Shown: positions 23,084-35,650 of the stretch, piece by piece | Layout: every line of letters begins with the position of its first letter | Position numbering within the stretch: position 1 is the first letter of the stretch | The notes under the pieces: model-generated | The model's input: only the letters and a program-made list of their open reading frames with translations | Database searches by the model: none | Told to the model about the DNA's origin: nothing | Source of the DNA: Rhynchospora pubera | Lineage: Eukaryota; Streptophyta; Magnoliopsida; Poales; Cyperaceae | Direction of reading: 5' to 3' | Length of the DNA stretch: 64,000 nt | Assembly: GCA_028095005.1 (NCBI GenBank) | Contig: CM051461.1 | Coordinates: 165,264,574 to 165,328,573, forward strand | Made by a program: the position numbers and the translations under genes

Positions 23084-23139
23084 CTTTTCATTAGTTGTAG
23101 AAACGCTTGACAAAAAATCTACTTTTGATGTCAATTCAC
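23084..23139 (-). pseudogene. Candidate minus-strand exon (18 codons)
   Basis: On the minus strand a pyrimidine-rich TTTTTGTAAG acceptor precedes 56 bp reading ELTSKVDFLSSVSTTNEK and ending AAAAG before GTTAGT. It leaves phase 0, as the exon at 22867 requires. Weak but consistent; no recognised homology. Confidence 0.28.
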
Positions 23140-23221
23140 CTTACAAAAAGAAAGAGTTATTATTATTATTTTTGAATTATTCCACTTCCCTGAGAATAGA
23201 ATTAATATCAAGAGTTCATAC

Positions 23222-23306
23222 AGATTATGAGAAGAATTTTCTTAAGGCAACTTGAACAAGAGAACCAAGCTTATCTTGCATTGCTTGTCGAGGAAAAAAA
23301 AAATTA
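23222..23306 (+). other. Short charged open frame, unassigned
   Basis: A plus-strand frame reads LRQLEQENQAYLALLVEEKK, a coiled-coil-like string, then stops at TAA in an A-rich run. It may be a relic exon on the opposite strand from its neighbours, or chance. Confidence 0.15.
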
Positions 23307-23389
23307 ATATCGAATAGTTACATGGGTTTTTATGGGGCTAAAATAGCAGAAAATTAGTTTGATTATATGATAGTCTAAAATACTAACTT

Positions 23390-23715
23390 TATCTTGACTA
23401 ATTAATAAATAATAATATTTGATAAGTAACAATAATTATTAAAAAAATCATAATTAATAATAAAGATTAATTATTATAGTTAATATTTAAATAATAATTA
23501 ATAATATTTAACAGTAGTATTAATTATTAATAATAATGATTAATTAAAAATAATTAATCAATAATATTTTTTACTATTAAATAATTAATGATATTTATAA
23601 TATTTAATTAAAAGTAATTATTAATATTTCATAATAATAAAAATGATTTATTTTCATCATTAATAATTAATTTTTATAATAATTAATAATTAATAATAAT
23701 TAGGCCACAACATAT
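23390..23715. repeat. AT desert made of TAATTA/ATAATT simple sequence
   Basis: More than 300 bases consist almost only of A and T in irregular TAATTAATAAT-type permutations. There is no strict period. It could be an expanded degenerate microsatellite or a matrix-attachment-like region. Confidence 0.7.
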
Positions 23716-23948
23716 TATTAATACATAATACTAATTCAAATTAAATAATTCAAATATAAGGACATTTTAGTTTTTGACATGAATATATGCATGCATTAGA
23801 TTACTAATTCTTACTACACAATCAAACATTCATTATATAATACTACATAAACACTTAGGCATTGTTAACTTATGCAACCTCACTACACAAGCAAACGCAC
23901 CGTTATATTAATTCTGATGTAGTTACCTTATGCGATCAAGTCCCTTAA

Positions 23949-25424
23949 CGCTATGTTTGGTTGGGTGGTAGAGGATGGGATGGAAAGTAAAATATAAAGA
24001 GGGAAGGGATGGGAGGGAATGGAAAGTAAATTAAGTTTATTTTTCTTGTTTGGATGAATAATAAAGGTAAAGGAAAATTAATTTTTACTTTCCCTCTCAT
24101 GTCTTGTTTAGATGAATTAATTTAACAAGGGTAAAAAAATAAAATTGACAAATTTATCCCTGAATCCTTCAACTCAATCAGTCTATTTCAAACATATGCC
24201 TATTCGAGATTGTGTCGCTGGATATAACATCCACTTGTCAAAAAATTATACGACTTTTAAATTGTACCAGCAAATTAACTAAAAAATGTGCGTGCAAGTA
24301 TAAATGTACTGGTGTGTAGTGATAAAAATCAATTCAAATTTGCATCGATAAAGTCTCAACCGAACCCAATTTGTATTGATAAAAATCAATTCAATTTACA
24401 CTTTAAAAATTAATAAATAGGAGTACAAATATTGGAACAGATAATAATTTCTTCAGAAAATTGATAGGAGTACTCTCCATTGCCTTTCATTCGAATAGTG
24501 GTCCACCATGCTACCGAACCCACTATACTGGTACACCACCTATACCAGTAATCCTAAAAGCAAAAACACAAACATCAGATTCTAATTGTTACATCAAGCT
24601 TAAATTTTTTCTACCATCAACTGAAAGTGAAACATGAATCTTAAACTAAACCATCAATTTTCATATATACAAGAAAATTAATCCAACCTGAACATAGAGA
24701 AATGGGTCAGCCACAAAGTTGCTTGGGTGACCAACCACAGAAAAGGGTTTTGCATGTCAGAACGGGATTTGCCACGGGCCATGCAGAACTATTTGCATTA
24801 ATTCTATTATATTGTTGTCTTAACAAATGAAAAACCAAGCTTTCAGCCCATAAAAATAAAAATTTCAAATTTCTGATTTCAGAATATTTCAAAAATATGA
24901 AAAGCTAAGTCTTTAGTTCGAAAATTTACCAAGTGAATTGGAGAAAGAGACAAAGGACTCTTCCCATATAGTAAATCGCAATAGACCACGATCCCTCGCT
25001 ATCAGGTCTGCACCCGACAAAACCCAGGGTCAGATTTGAGAAAGGAAGCAACTATGATGCAGTAGTAAGTGGAAGAGAGACACGATCAAGGATCCAATGA
25101 GGATGGAGACTGGATGAGGTGGGGAGAATGCCAGGGAGAGTCCGACAAATTGGGCCCAGCTGATCTTGTGAGCAAGGAACGCGCCGCAATCCTTCGAAGG
25201 CCAAGAAAGGGTATCGACGTCAATCGGCATCTCGACGATTTTTGCGATTTTTCTTTCCCTCGATTCTCCGCCGATTCGGAGGATAATCATTTTGTATAGG
25301 AAGGGAAATTTGTGAAAGAGAGTGAATCCCCTCGTGAAAATTATTCCTTTTCGATTCACTTCCATCCAAACAGGAAATTTTATGATTTTTACTCTCCGTT
25401 GCCGTCCCTAAACAGAGTGTAAAT
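23949..25424. mobile_element. Candidate non-autonomous DNA transposon (~1.5 kb)
   Basis: The left border reads CGCTATGTTTGGTTGGGTGG. The reverse complement of the right border reads ACACTCTGTTTAGGGACGG. Both share a CTNTGTTTRG core, and further similarity lies just inside (GGATG...TGGAAAGTAAAA versus the GAGTAAAAATCATAAAATTT side). The interior has a more GC-rich block (24700-25300) with unassigned frames. No TSD was confirmed, so this is tentative. Confidence 0.3.
25030..25365 (-). other. Unassigned 111-codon open frame
   Basis: A minus-strand ATG frame, with an internal ATG giving MPIDVDTLSWPSKDCGAFLA and a hydrophobic C-terminal stretch (VSILIGSLIVSLFHLLLHH). The region is GC-richer than its surroundings. 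No known family recognised; it could be a captured first exon inside the candidate transposon. Confidence 0.2.
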
Positions 25425-25626
25425 ATTAATTTTCATGCGGTTGGTTTAGACCGGTAGTGGGGAGGATTTGTTGTTTGCTGTGACATACTGACATCGGATC
25501 CTTGGGCGGTGAATAAGGGATCACACCGTGATTTTCAAAAAAAAAAAAAAAAAAAAGGGTCACACCGTGACTATCATTCGATGCATACTCGTCTACACAC
25601 CGTGACCCATTTACTTAAACCGTGAT

Positions 25627-26212
25627 TAGGGGTGTACAAAAAATTCGTGAACCCGTTCAATTTTTTCAATCTACCCGATCTAAATTGTTTTTTATCGAAT
25701 TAGCATGATGTTGGATCGGGTACGGATTCTAATTATGACAAATCCTTTACTTCGGGTTGGATTACGGGTTTGATACTTAATAACCCGTGTATACTTCAAC
25801 CCACCCGTTTATCACTATTTACTCATCTCCGTCTTATATTTTCTCATATCCTTACTCAAAAATCTTTTCTCTCATGAAGTTTCGATCTCCTCCATGACCA
25901 TGCAAGCCTTTATGCCTCTCATAAGCCCTCGAAAGTTGGAAAAATGTTTCAAATGTGTCTCTAATTTGCCTTGAACTAAATTGTAATAGCTACAAAATGA
26001 TTTTTGTGTGTATTTTTATTTGATTAAAAATTTAAAATTTAAATACGCTAAATCCGTTTAACCCGCTTAACCTATAAAAACTCGTACATAAAAAATTAAC
26101 GGATTAGGTTGGGTCACGGATGGATTAACTAAATTTATTTTCTAACCCAATATTATCAGGTTAAATTTAAATTTTGTTAAAATATCATCAACCCATCCGT
26201 TGTAGAACCCTA
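25627..26212. mobile_element. hAT-like MITE upstream of the mARC gene
   Basis: The terminal repeats are TAGGGGTGTACAA (left) and TAGGGTTCTACAA (reverse complement of right), 11 of 13 identical. The flanking 8-mers ACCGTGAT and ACCGTGTG match at 6 of 8, in line with the 8-bp TSD of hAT elements. The 586-bp interior is rich in AACCCG and GGGTTG motifs and non-coding. Confidence 0.6.
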
Positions 26213-26439
26213 ACCGTGTGGCTATTGTTTTTATACTTTTTAGCAATTTTATACTCGACTACACACCGTGACCCATTTACTTAAACCTGGCAATTTTTTT
26301 TACTCCAAAAAAAATTGTGGCTATTGTTTTTTTTTAGCAATTTTATCATTTCTTGTTGGAAGGGCTGAACTTGAAAAAACAATGGTCTTGGGACTTGAAA
26401 GTGTATGATTTCCGTCTTTGCTCTCCCGCTTCACTTGCT

Positions 26440-26595
26440 ATGGAAAAAATCAACATGACAACATCCTTAATTTCCTCCCTCCTATTCGGCGGTGGTGTTT
26501 TTAGCCACGAACCGGCGGCCGTGATATAAAGTATCTATGTTTATCCGATAAAATCCTGTTGGGGCATCTCTCTAAAGCTCCTGCTTCTTTCGCTG
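26440..26595 (+). pseudogene. Duplicated, broken copy of mARC exon 1
   Basis: 355 bp upstream of the true exon 1 is a clear copy of it. It begins ATGGAAAAAATCAACATGAC and reads TSLISSLLFGGG, then EPAAVI, then hits TAA. The downstream codons still match (TATCCGATAAAATCCTGTTG versus the YPIKSC codons), as does the donor CTGGTATTTTC. The flanking promoter sequence (from about 26333) is duplicated too. It cannot encode the start of the protein because of the stop. Confidence 0.8.
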
Positions 26596-26794
26596 GTATT
26601 TTCTTTTCTCATTTCTTCGGGCATAGGATTGAATGATTGATCTATTTTCCCTCCATGGCCCACCATGACACTCACTCGATACATACTTGACTACACAGTG
26701 CAATTCTTGTCGTTTCTGACAGGAAGCGCCGAACTTAAAAAAGAAACGATGGCCACGGAAGCGTGTGATTTTGGTCTTTACTATCTCACTTAGA

Positions 26795-29700
26795 ATGGAC
26801 AAAGCAACATCTTTCATCTCTTCCCTCCTATTCGGCGGCGGTGCTTCTGGCCAAGGCGAACCGGCGGCAGTCGTGTCAAGCATCTTTGTTTACCCAATAA
26901 AGTCCTGCCGGGGCATCTCTCTCTCTCAAGCTCCTGTTTCTTCCACTGGTATTTTCTTTTCTAGGACTCATCTATTTTCCCTTCTCACTTTACTCTGCAA
27001 CGAAGCTCAAAGTTTGTGATTTACGGTGAACTGTCTTTCAATGCTAAATTTCTGAGTATTATTTTTGTTAACTCGAAACTTTCAAAATCAGCAGGTGTTT
27101 ACTATATGGTATCAACTGTTATGGTACAAGACCTCATGCTTGGCCCCAAATTAATCCTCAGTAGTGGGATTATCCTCTAATTTTACCCCTGGTACAGTAA
27201 ATTAAACACTCAGTTGTGTGATCAGGCCACAAGGAAGTTTCAATTGTTCTTAGAACCCTGTCTGACACCAAATTGTTAGATGCTATATTGGTCTCAATAT
27301 AACATAAATTAGCCTCAAATCTATCTAAGTATGCAAATTATTCTTAGTTAGCTTAGAGGAAAAACAAAACCAAAAGCCAAAACATTGGTTATAGGTGCTG
27401 GGTGAGGCTACCAAAGCAGAAAAGATTGAATTTATTATGCATAATTAAATCAGGATTTAGATGGGATCGGCAATGGTTAGTGGTGAACTCAAAAGGAAGA
27501 GCATATACACAAAGAGTGGAACCAAAACTTGCTTTGGTCGAAATAGAGATGCCAACTGGTGCATTTGATGAAGGCTGGGAACCAACTGTTGATTCTTACA
27601 TGGGTACTTTTAGTATAGTAATGTCATTGTATTTGTTTATTCTTTTCTTCTGCATTATTGCAAAACTGTCAGCTAACATGCCACACAAGGAACTGTCACT
27701 TCTTTTACCCATCCGTCCTGTTGTTAGTAGCACCAAATTGAGATTAATAAGCTTTTGTAGATACACAAGTGTTCCCCAGTTTAAGTTTAACTGGACTTGC
27801 TCAAAGTAACCAGTTCCACAATTATTTCTCTGGTTAATCTGATCATGCCTCAAGCCCTAAACTTTTTTTAAGTTCCCGTCTGAGAGGTTTTGCAACAAAG
27901 AACCATTAAACTGAGTTTGAAATCCTATTGATAAATGAATTTTGTTCTTTTTTCAATTTTCTTTGATAGTAATAAAAGCTCCAGATATGGTTCCATTAAA
28001 GGTCCCACTAGTTGCTGAGCATGCAGTGGCTGATGAGGTGTCTGTTTGGGAGTGGTCAGGTCCAGCGCATGACGAAGGAGATAAAGCAGCTGATTGGTTC
28101 TCCAGTTTTCTTGGGAAACCTAGCCGCTTTGTGCGCTTCAGGACCTGTATGTAGTTATTTGTCTGGAGGTTTTTTTACAGATAGTAGCAATACTTGTTAG
28201 TCAGTTGGGTCACATAGGAAATATGTAATGACCAATGTATAAGGCTCAATCTGTTTGTTCTTTAACCTACAGTGCCACCACATATCATTCCCCTTTTTTT
28301 TTTTAAAATAAAAACTTCACAAACTCATTTTAAAACAGGAAAAGGGACCATTTTACTAAGCTAATACTGGGAAAATACCTATTCTTACAGGGATTTGGCC
28401 AAAAACCTGTTCATAATGATATTAAAATTTCACTACACAGACTAAATCAATTTTCAATTTAGCTTCAGAAATCAGACCAGTTGATGTCAAATATGCACAA
28501 GGGCACAAGGTCATGTTTGCTGATGGATATCCTTTCTTGGTGGCATCCCAGGTAGGGTCAATCATATATTGAAATTGAGTGGGATTATGTTGTTGAGTTA
28601 CATGTAGGGTCAATTGAGGTTTGGTTGAGGCTAAATTTTTTTCTTTCTTTCATCTGTTTTGTTTTCAGGGATCTCTGAATGCCGTAAACGAAGCTCTGCA
28701 TGAACCGATTAACATTAATCGCTTTAGACCAAAGTGAGCATAATTAAATTATCTACCAATTTTTTACTACAGAGAGTTTTTGCATATTTCCTTAAAAGTA
28801 AACTAATGAACTATGAATTTCTATGCGTTCAGTATTCTTGTAGATGGATGCAATCCATTTTCAGAAGATTTATGGAAAGAAATAAAAATAGACAATTTAA
28901 CATTTCATGGTGTCAAGTTATGTGCTCGTTGTAAGGTAATTTATTTATTTTTTTCTTTTCAATGTTAATGGTTTTAATTTAAATTGCTCTATGATCTGAT
29001 TTATGTTAAGACAATTTTTGCTCTTGTACATTTGTGGTCGCTTGTGATCACTAAATAATTTTGTAGTTTCATTCACACTGGCTTTCTACTCTGGTATGTA
29101 TGTTTAAAAACACTTCTTTTAACATAATGTAAAGGTACCAACAATTAACCAAGAAAATGGAATTGCTGGCACTGAACCAACAGAAACCATGGTGAAATTT
29201 CGATCAGATCATGTTCTGCGCCCAACCCGCAAACAAAAAGGACTGGTAAAGTTGCTTTTTTTTTTCCTTTTTGAGAATTCAACTTCATTTTTACTTTATA
29301 ATTTGCCTGTTAAAAAGGTATGCTGGTTCCAGAAGCAGGGTACAAACAGAAGAACCCTTCTACTTGAGATGCAGCAACAGATTTGTTCATTTTTGGAACT
29401 TTATGCCAACTTTATGGTATTGAAAATTATGGTCATTGGGATGGAGGGAATTAACGTAAGAAGTTTGGTTAAAGTAGAAATCACATATACTTAAGGATCT
29501 CCAGTGTTACGAATTACAACATTTTCCTAAATGTGCATAGTGTTGTTAGTACCAACAGCAATGCTCATAATGTTTTGTTAAAGGAGCTGAAGTATCATGA
29601 AACCTTTGAAAGCACCTGCATATTTTCAGCAAATTCCTCAGATAGGAAAAATAATATATTAAAAAGAAGTGTACTGGTCTTCATTATACTTGTTGTTGTT

Positions 29701-29850
29701 ATGAATGATTCTACTTTGTAGGTGTACTTCGGCCAGAATATGGTATGTCAAGAATCATTACGGAAGACTACAAGAGAAAATCTTGTGAAAGTTGGAGATC
29801 CTGTTTTTGTTTTAAAAGAGTATGCGTCTTGCGATGATGCACCGGCTTGA
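26795..29850 (+). CDS. Mitochondrial amidoxime-reducing component-like MOSC protein (8 exons, 325 aa)
   Basis: Exons: 26795-26948, 27454-27603, 27970-28146, 28463-28551, 28669-28733, 28833-28935, 29135-29245, 29722-29850. They join in frame (978 nt with stop) and every intron is GT-AG. The start ATG gives MDKATSFISSLLFGGG; an upstream in-frame ATG at 26765 is less likely. Residues about 29-40 (SIFVYPIKSCRG) open the MOSC_N beta-barrel domain. GFRWDRQWLVV, EHAVADEVSVWEW, FADGYPFLVASQ, GSLNAVNE, INRFRPN, LCARCKVPTINQE, FRSDHVLRP and VYFGQNMV follow in the order expected of MOSC_N plus MOSC. The family binds the molybdenum cofactor and reduces N-hydroxylated compounds with cytochrome b5 and its reductase, usually at the outer mitochondrial membrane. 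Length fits plant homologues. Localisation is inferred. Partial copies of its first and last exons flank the gene. It converges with the plastid L11 gene. Confidence 0.92.
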
Positions 29851-29901
29851 ATACTTTTTTAAGTTTTACAGTGGTTTGAATTGAATAAGAATAATATGTT
29901 A

Positions 29902-29983
29902 GGCCGGTTATGACTGCTAAAGACTACAGAAGGAAATCTCGTGAAAGTTTCAGATCCCTTCTGGTGATGATGGACTGGCTTGA
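29902..29983 (+). pseudogene. Duplicated relic of the last mARC exon
   Basis: About 50 bp after the stop codon, the sequence GACTACAGAAGGAAATCTCG followed by TGAAAGTTTCAGATCCCTT repeats exon 8 (GACTACAAGAGAAAATCTTG, TGAAAGTTGGAGATCCTG). It ends CTGGCTTGAATA like the true CCGGCTTGAATA. Internal deletions remove most of the coding block. It lies in the 3' UTR or just beyond. Confidence 0.7.
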
Positions 29984-30892
29984 ATATGTTATAAGATCAA
30001 AAGTAGTGTGATTTAATGAAGAATCTGCCTATAATTTACTAGTAACATGTTTCGTTTTTAGCAATTTGCTTTGTACATAACTTGTTCTCGAGTGCTCCTG
30101 TATTCTATGCTGTTACATGTTCGTGTACATGAACAACGCATCTAGTGCATGCCAATTATTTTACTGGTAACATGTTTCATGTTATGTTCGAGTAAAAGCA
30201 AAGAAATGTCATAAGCCCTTCGGTGACTTCATATTATCCGCATTATTTCACATCAACATTTATAAAGGCCCTGAAGATAGATAGCAATTGAACGTTTTAA
30301 TTGATTCTCATTTCATTGACTAAATGTCTCAATGAGTAATTATTGAGCCTGATTTCTTTAGTAGAAAAGTTCAAACTATAATGCAGGCACATAATTCATA
30401 AGCTTGATAATATTGACTCAATGAAAAGTTTCTTTCTACCGTCGACATTGATGCCTTCGTATTGTTAACTGAAATGAACTCTATGATCTTCAATTTAATT
30501 GACCTTTCTGAATATAATGAGGAATGATATTATGTCACATGATGGTAATTTTATCTTTTGATTGTCCAGCATTCGGGCGCATTAAATGCGAATCCTATTT
30601 TATAAGTGCAAATTTATGCCCGACTCTTTATAAATTATTATTTAATTTGAACTATAATAGTGCATAGATTGTGTACACTGTCCAACAGAGCGTGTTATGT
30701 TGTCTTGGTTCTATTGTGTACACAATCCAATACATGACAAATAGAAACAGAAAGTTGGTTTTGGCTCGGATTAATTTGCAACTTGAGGCAACAACAACAG
30801 TAAACACAGGAATGCTATTTCTTTCAAAATCTACAATTAAGCCTGCTCAATAAAAAGGGAAAAATTGCGGATAAATACAAACAACCCCCAAC
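29984..30892. other. Intergenic spacer between convergent mARC and RPL11 genes
   Basis: AT-rich, with no credible coding sequence. It should contain both genes' 3' ends; candidate poly(A) signals are too common in this composition to choose one. Confidence 0.5.
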
Positions 30893-32984
30893 CTATAGAA
30901 GAACTTTCTTTTTGGGTTCAAGAATAGGTGGCTCAATGTCAATGCCCATATTTGCGGCAGTACCAGCAATCATTCGCATTGCAGAATCAATGCTTTTGCA
31001 GTTCAAGTCTGGCATTTTTTCCTCTGCAATTGCACGAACCTGATCCTTTGTCACCGTACCAACCTTCTCTCTCTTTGGATTCTTTGAACCCTTCTCAACA
31101 CCTACATAACCCAAATTTTGTATGTATAGTTAGCTAAAAGCGAGAAAAGTCAAAGCTACTCTTTTGAGTTCTTATTGGCTTACTTGGTACCAGCACATGT
31201 AGGGAACTCTTTTAACAGGACAAGAAATAATAACCTAGTTGGATTACAGATATGCCCGACAAATTAATAAACAAATATTAAGTCAAAGGCTTCAGGTTTC
31301 AATAATTTCTTACCAGTTTCATTACTCCTCTACAACTCATAAGTTTATAATTTTCCACCATCTTGTTTCCTTTCCATACATATTTTTTATAATTATATGC
31401 CTAAGGCTGAATCTCTCCCTAAATTATACCTTCTGTAGAAGCATTGATGTAACCTTTTATGTTTTGTTCGTAAAAACAGAGCCATGAGTGTATTTACAAT
31501 AGTTGTAGGATCAGTATCAGGCATAAAGAAATAAAACATACCAGCTGCTTTCAGGAGCAAAACAGAAGCAGGCGGGGTCTTCAAGATGAATGTGAAGCTC
31601 CTATCCTGCTCATATTATGCCAATGCACTTCAATATTTTATTTACATGCTTATTTTGCTTCAACAAACTTTAGACTATAAATGTTGTGAATTATATCAGA
31701 CATATTGTTGTGACTTGTGACCATCATATAATTGACCTTTTAAAAGTCTTTGGCTTTTTGGTGCTTATTTGAAAAATTATAGCTGTGCATTGTACCTTGC
31801 TATGGAACTCAACCAATATGAACTGCTGTACCATGCCAATATTTGAGAAGTGGAACTACTAAAACAAACAATCTAGTAAATTCTAACATAACAAATCTAA
31901 GCATACAAAAGACTCACATCAAAGACTGTAATCTCCACAGGAATGATATAGCCAGCCTTATCGGCAGTTTTAGCATTATACTCCTTGCAAAATGACATGA
32001 TGTTAACTCCCGCTGCACCAAGTGCAGGCCCCACTGGAGGGGCTGGGGTTGCCTTACCCGCTTCCAAAGCCAATTTGATTATGCCGGTCACTACATTCAC
32101 AAGAAAGAAAAGCTCAACCTATTATAGCAAAGTATACAGAAACAGAAAATAAACTTTCTCCAAGTTAACATCAATCTCTCTCAAGTATCATATAATTGCG
32201 TTTTAGTAATTAAAATTTAAATTTCTGATTCTCCTGAAACATTGTAGTCCTTCCAGCACGTTGTCAATATTTCCACTGAAATCAACTTATCTAGGCAATG
32301 CAGCATTGCTATTGGTTTTCAAAACACACCAATATGTGAACATCCAGCAATATTACAAGACCAAAAATGGAGCCCTGAAACAACTAAGGCTTGCTATATA
32401 TAGCAAAATACAAGGACCAGACCTGTAATTCCGCAAGAACATAACGGCCGATTTATATATTACCTCAAACAAGTAAGATTAGGAGTGAGGCAACAAATAA
32501 AGTGTCTGATTTGTCCTGACCTGATTGCAAGTCCAGAAGTATTTAAAAATTTCGCAGGTCAGATCAAATCTTTTTGTAAATTATAAACAATTTGTTGGTT
32601 TTGGGTACATTCATATCTTGATATCTTCACTGTACATTTATAATTTAAAAGTAAACCTTTTCATATCAGCACAGATTATAAGACTATAGTGCACACAGTA
32701 CGACATTGCCGACTGACGGAAATTCTTAACACAGAAAGGGGTCAAGTAAGAAATTATCCACTCTAAGTATCAGAAATTTACAAAAATGAGCTACAAATAC
32801 CTTTCTTGGGCTTGTCGCTAGGTTTTGGAGGAGCCATGGATCTCACAGTTAAGGGTTTCGAACTGATGGCGACAGCGCGAGGAATAGAATGCGAGAGGCG
32901 AGAAGGAGTGAAGGTAGGAAGGAAGAATGAGGAGGGAAGTTTGGTTTTGGCGGGGAGGTGAGAGAAGGAGAGTGAGGTCGCCAT
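30893..32984 (-). CDS. RPL11: 50S ribosomal protein L11, chloroplastic (4 exons, 209 aa)
   Basis: Exons in transcript order: 32984-32801, 32090-31918, 31605-31542, 31101-30893. They join in frame (630 nt with stop TAG) with GT-AG introns. The start ATG gives MATSLSFSHLPAKTKL, a Ser-rich, basic leader of about 60 residues typical of a chloroplast transit peptide. The mature part shows the L11 N-terminal domain (GIIKLALEAGKATPAPPVGP, then ALGAAGVNIM, FCKEYN, GYIIPVEITVFD), FTFILKTPPAS, and the C-terminal RNA-binding domain (GTVTKDQVRAIAEEKMPDLN, then AMRMIAGTAANMGI). L11 binds the 23S rRNA GTPase-associated centre of the plastid ribosome and helps factor-dependent steps. Final residues EPPILEPKKK match plant plastid L11. 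It is a nuclear gene; I see no lesion. Confidence 0.95.
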
Positions 32985-34027
32985 GGCTGCTGCCACGGAG
33001 GTGTGGGAGAAAGAGAGTGGGAAAGGGATAAACGGATAATGGCGCTTTTTGGTTCGGTTTCGGTTATATTCATTGATCTGTGTTTTATCGGAGAATTCAA
33101 GAATTGGGTTTTCCGGGCCGAAAATTAGTTGGGCCGAAATCGGGAGTGTCATGTATCTAATTATCTCATTTCAAATCTATTTCGCAAAGGGCCTTGAAAT
33201 TGACCACGACAAGTTTGGAAAATGGGTTTATAAGGCCATACCCTGATACCCATAAGTTCCATAACGGCTTGCCGCGTGCCTGTACGTTTCAGATGCTTCT
33301 CTCTATTTCGATAAATCTTCCAAGTTATTTTCAAATAAAATGTTCATAAAAAATTCTCAGCTACATTTTGACCTTGTTTGTAGACTAAAAGCTGGATCTC
33401 ATTATCATGTTGTTATTGTGATTGCGAAGAATGATGTTTTAATTAAACTAACAAGCTACTCCTAGTTTAACTAGTTCATATTTTCAAGCATGGCCTTATT
33501 TAAATTTTCTGAATTACAGCAAAGTATTTGGCATTGTGTAAACCAAAATTTGACTTATTAAGAAAAAGAGAGATGCTAACTAATACTCATTGGAAATCTG
33601 TTATCATGTTGTGTGCAAGCGTCAACTCTACTATGTTTTAGTCCATACTCGCAGCCTCGCAGGCGATGAGAAAATGTGAATTGATGAATTGCTCAGAGAC
33701 GAACAGCCTCTTAATACATGAAATTAGAGCCGGAACCTTTTTAATGCATGAAATAAACAATTCATCTTAACAAATTACAAACAACCTGTTCGAAATTCAG
33801 CAGGAGATGGTAGATATTTAAGCAAAACAATTTTTGCAACCAATATCTAATCAAAATTTTTTTTTTCTTATTGAGTAGAGTCGCCCGAATTAAGATTAAT
33901 ACGAATTGAAAAAACATGTCTCAGATGGCATATAACCAAGTGTATTCTGTTTGGATAAAAAACATTTTGGAAATAGTTAGATAAACGTCTTTTAAAATGC
34001 AATTGAAAGTATGATGTAGAGATATGC

Positions 34028-34030
<3 letters not shown>
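32985..34030. other. RPL11 upstream region and intergenic DNA
   Basis: The first about 150 bases are the probable RPL11 5' UTR and promoter (minus strand). Beyond that is AT-rich sequence with no supported gene. Confidence 0.4.

Positions 34031-34070
<40 letters not shown>
34031..34070. repeat. (CT)n microsatellite
   Basis: An uninterrupted run of about 18-19 CT dinucleotides. Likely polymorphic. Confidence 0.9.
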
Positions 34071-34073
<3 letters not shown>

Positions 34074-34984
34074 ACAAAAGTTTGGCAGCAGCTGCCAAGT
34101 AGATTTAGGCTAAATCTTGAATAGCATTTCAATTTTATATATTATCAAATGAAAACTTTATTAATAAAATGTTTAAAATATAATTTATTTTTTGTTTGTA
34201 TAAAAAATGGTGTATTATGTACTTTGGATTGGTCCCAAAAACATTTTCCCCGTTTAAAATATCATAACTTCATAAGCAAACAAGAAGATTGACTTGGAGT
34301 CTCCGCCCAAATCTCAAGCTTACTGTGGTCCCTAATTAATGTTGTTGTCGGACAAAGCAACTATTCACAATTTCACATTTTGGGAGTTTCTTTTAGAACA
34401 ACAACATACTATTTTCTGAATATTCCAAGCGTTTTGAGTAGGATGAGAACGAACCACTATACACTATTTTGTTTTTCTTCTAAAATAAACAAACATTGTT
34501 TGCTGAACATTTCAAGTGTTTAAGTAGGACGAGAACGACAATAATTAGAGTTATGGTGCTATTGACAACAACATCCATCTAGAAGTCTAGAACATTTTAA
34601 GACAAAAAAAGGAAAAAGAAAATGCACCTAGATACCATTTGCGAATTGAGGGTGCATTTTTGTTTTGAACAATTTTTTTTATCCTTTAATTGTTCTTCTA
34701 TGCGCACTTATGTTTTTAATTTCAGATACTATAAATCAATAATGGAAATAAATTCAACTTTTTTTAATACAAGTTTAAAGACACGCTTTACTCGCACCTT
34801 ACAAATTAAAAGCGTGATTTAGTTTTATCAAATTTTAATATCTGAATTTTTACTAAGAATTTCTTTTTCATAAATTTAATTAATATGCGTTTTGTTTTAA
34901 TCCATCTTTTGTGCACAACAAATTATCTGCATTTTGTCACCAGATATAGCAGTTGAATAAATATATTTTGAGGATTTGCCACTG

Positions 34985-35650
34985 AAACATGTATATAACA
35001 ATATCCATTTTAGTGTTTTCTAAGACACGTCACGAGCATGTTGGTACGCAAGAACAAGTGTTGGCACGACACGACACTACATTTTTATGAAGTTAGTACG
35101 GTACGAGCAGGTTGACATGTTGTGTTAAAATCATGTCATGTTACCTATTGGATACTTTCAAACATTGATACGTTTTAACATGACACGAGTTAACATGTAA
35201 TATGACACGACAGGTGACACGAGTTCACACGACAAAAAATTGATTAATTTATTTAGAATTTATTAAATTGATTGAGTTTATATTATGAATTTAGTGATGT
35301 GGATTCATAATTTCTTATTTAATCCTTAATATTTATTTTAATATATCAAGTTATAATAAGTTCCAGTAATTTATTATAATTTTTCTATTTAAAAAATTTA
35401 TTTAACTAATTTTTTATGAATTTTTAGCGGGAAAAACTAAAATAAGTTATTGCATGACTTGACATGTTAACACATCATATCATAATGTGTGTCGTGTTAG
35501 TCAATTCTTTTCCTGAATACAACATAATATGACAAGTTAAAAATATTAACTCGTGTCAACACGATATGATATGAACTCCAGCACAAATGTATTTGGCTTT
35601 GACATGACACCACACATTTACAATATCCTAACAAATTTGCATGTAAGTCC
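34985..35650. repeat. Degenerate repeat rich in ACACGA/GTGTCGTG motifs
   Basis: Motifs such as GGCACGACACGACAC, TGACACGAGTTAACATG, TGACACGACAGGTGACACGA and AACTCGTGTCAACACGA recur in both orientations at each end of a roughly 0.65-kb AT-rich block. That suggests a decayed non-autonomous DNA element. Ends and TSD not resolved. Confidence 0.35.

Noticed and set aside
27596..27853. Minus-strand frame across mARC intron 2, and other shadow frames in the gene
   Set aside because: They overlap supported exons and introns in the wrong strand or frame and show no domain.
32849..33100. 83-codon frame overlapping RPL11 exon 1
   Set aside because: It is an alternative frame of the transit-peptide exon; the L11 frame is clearly the real one.
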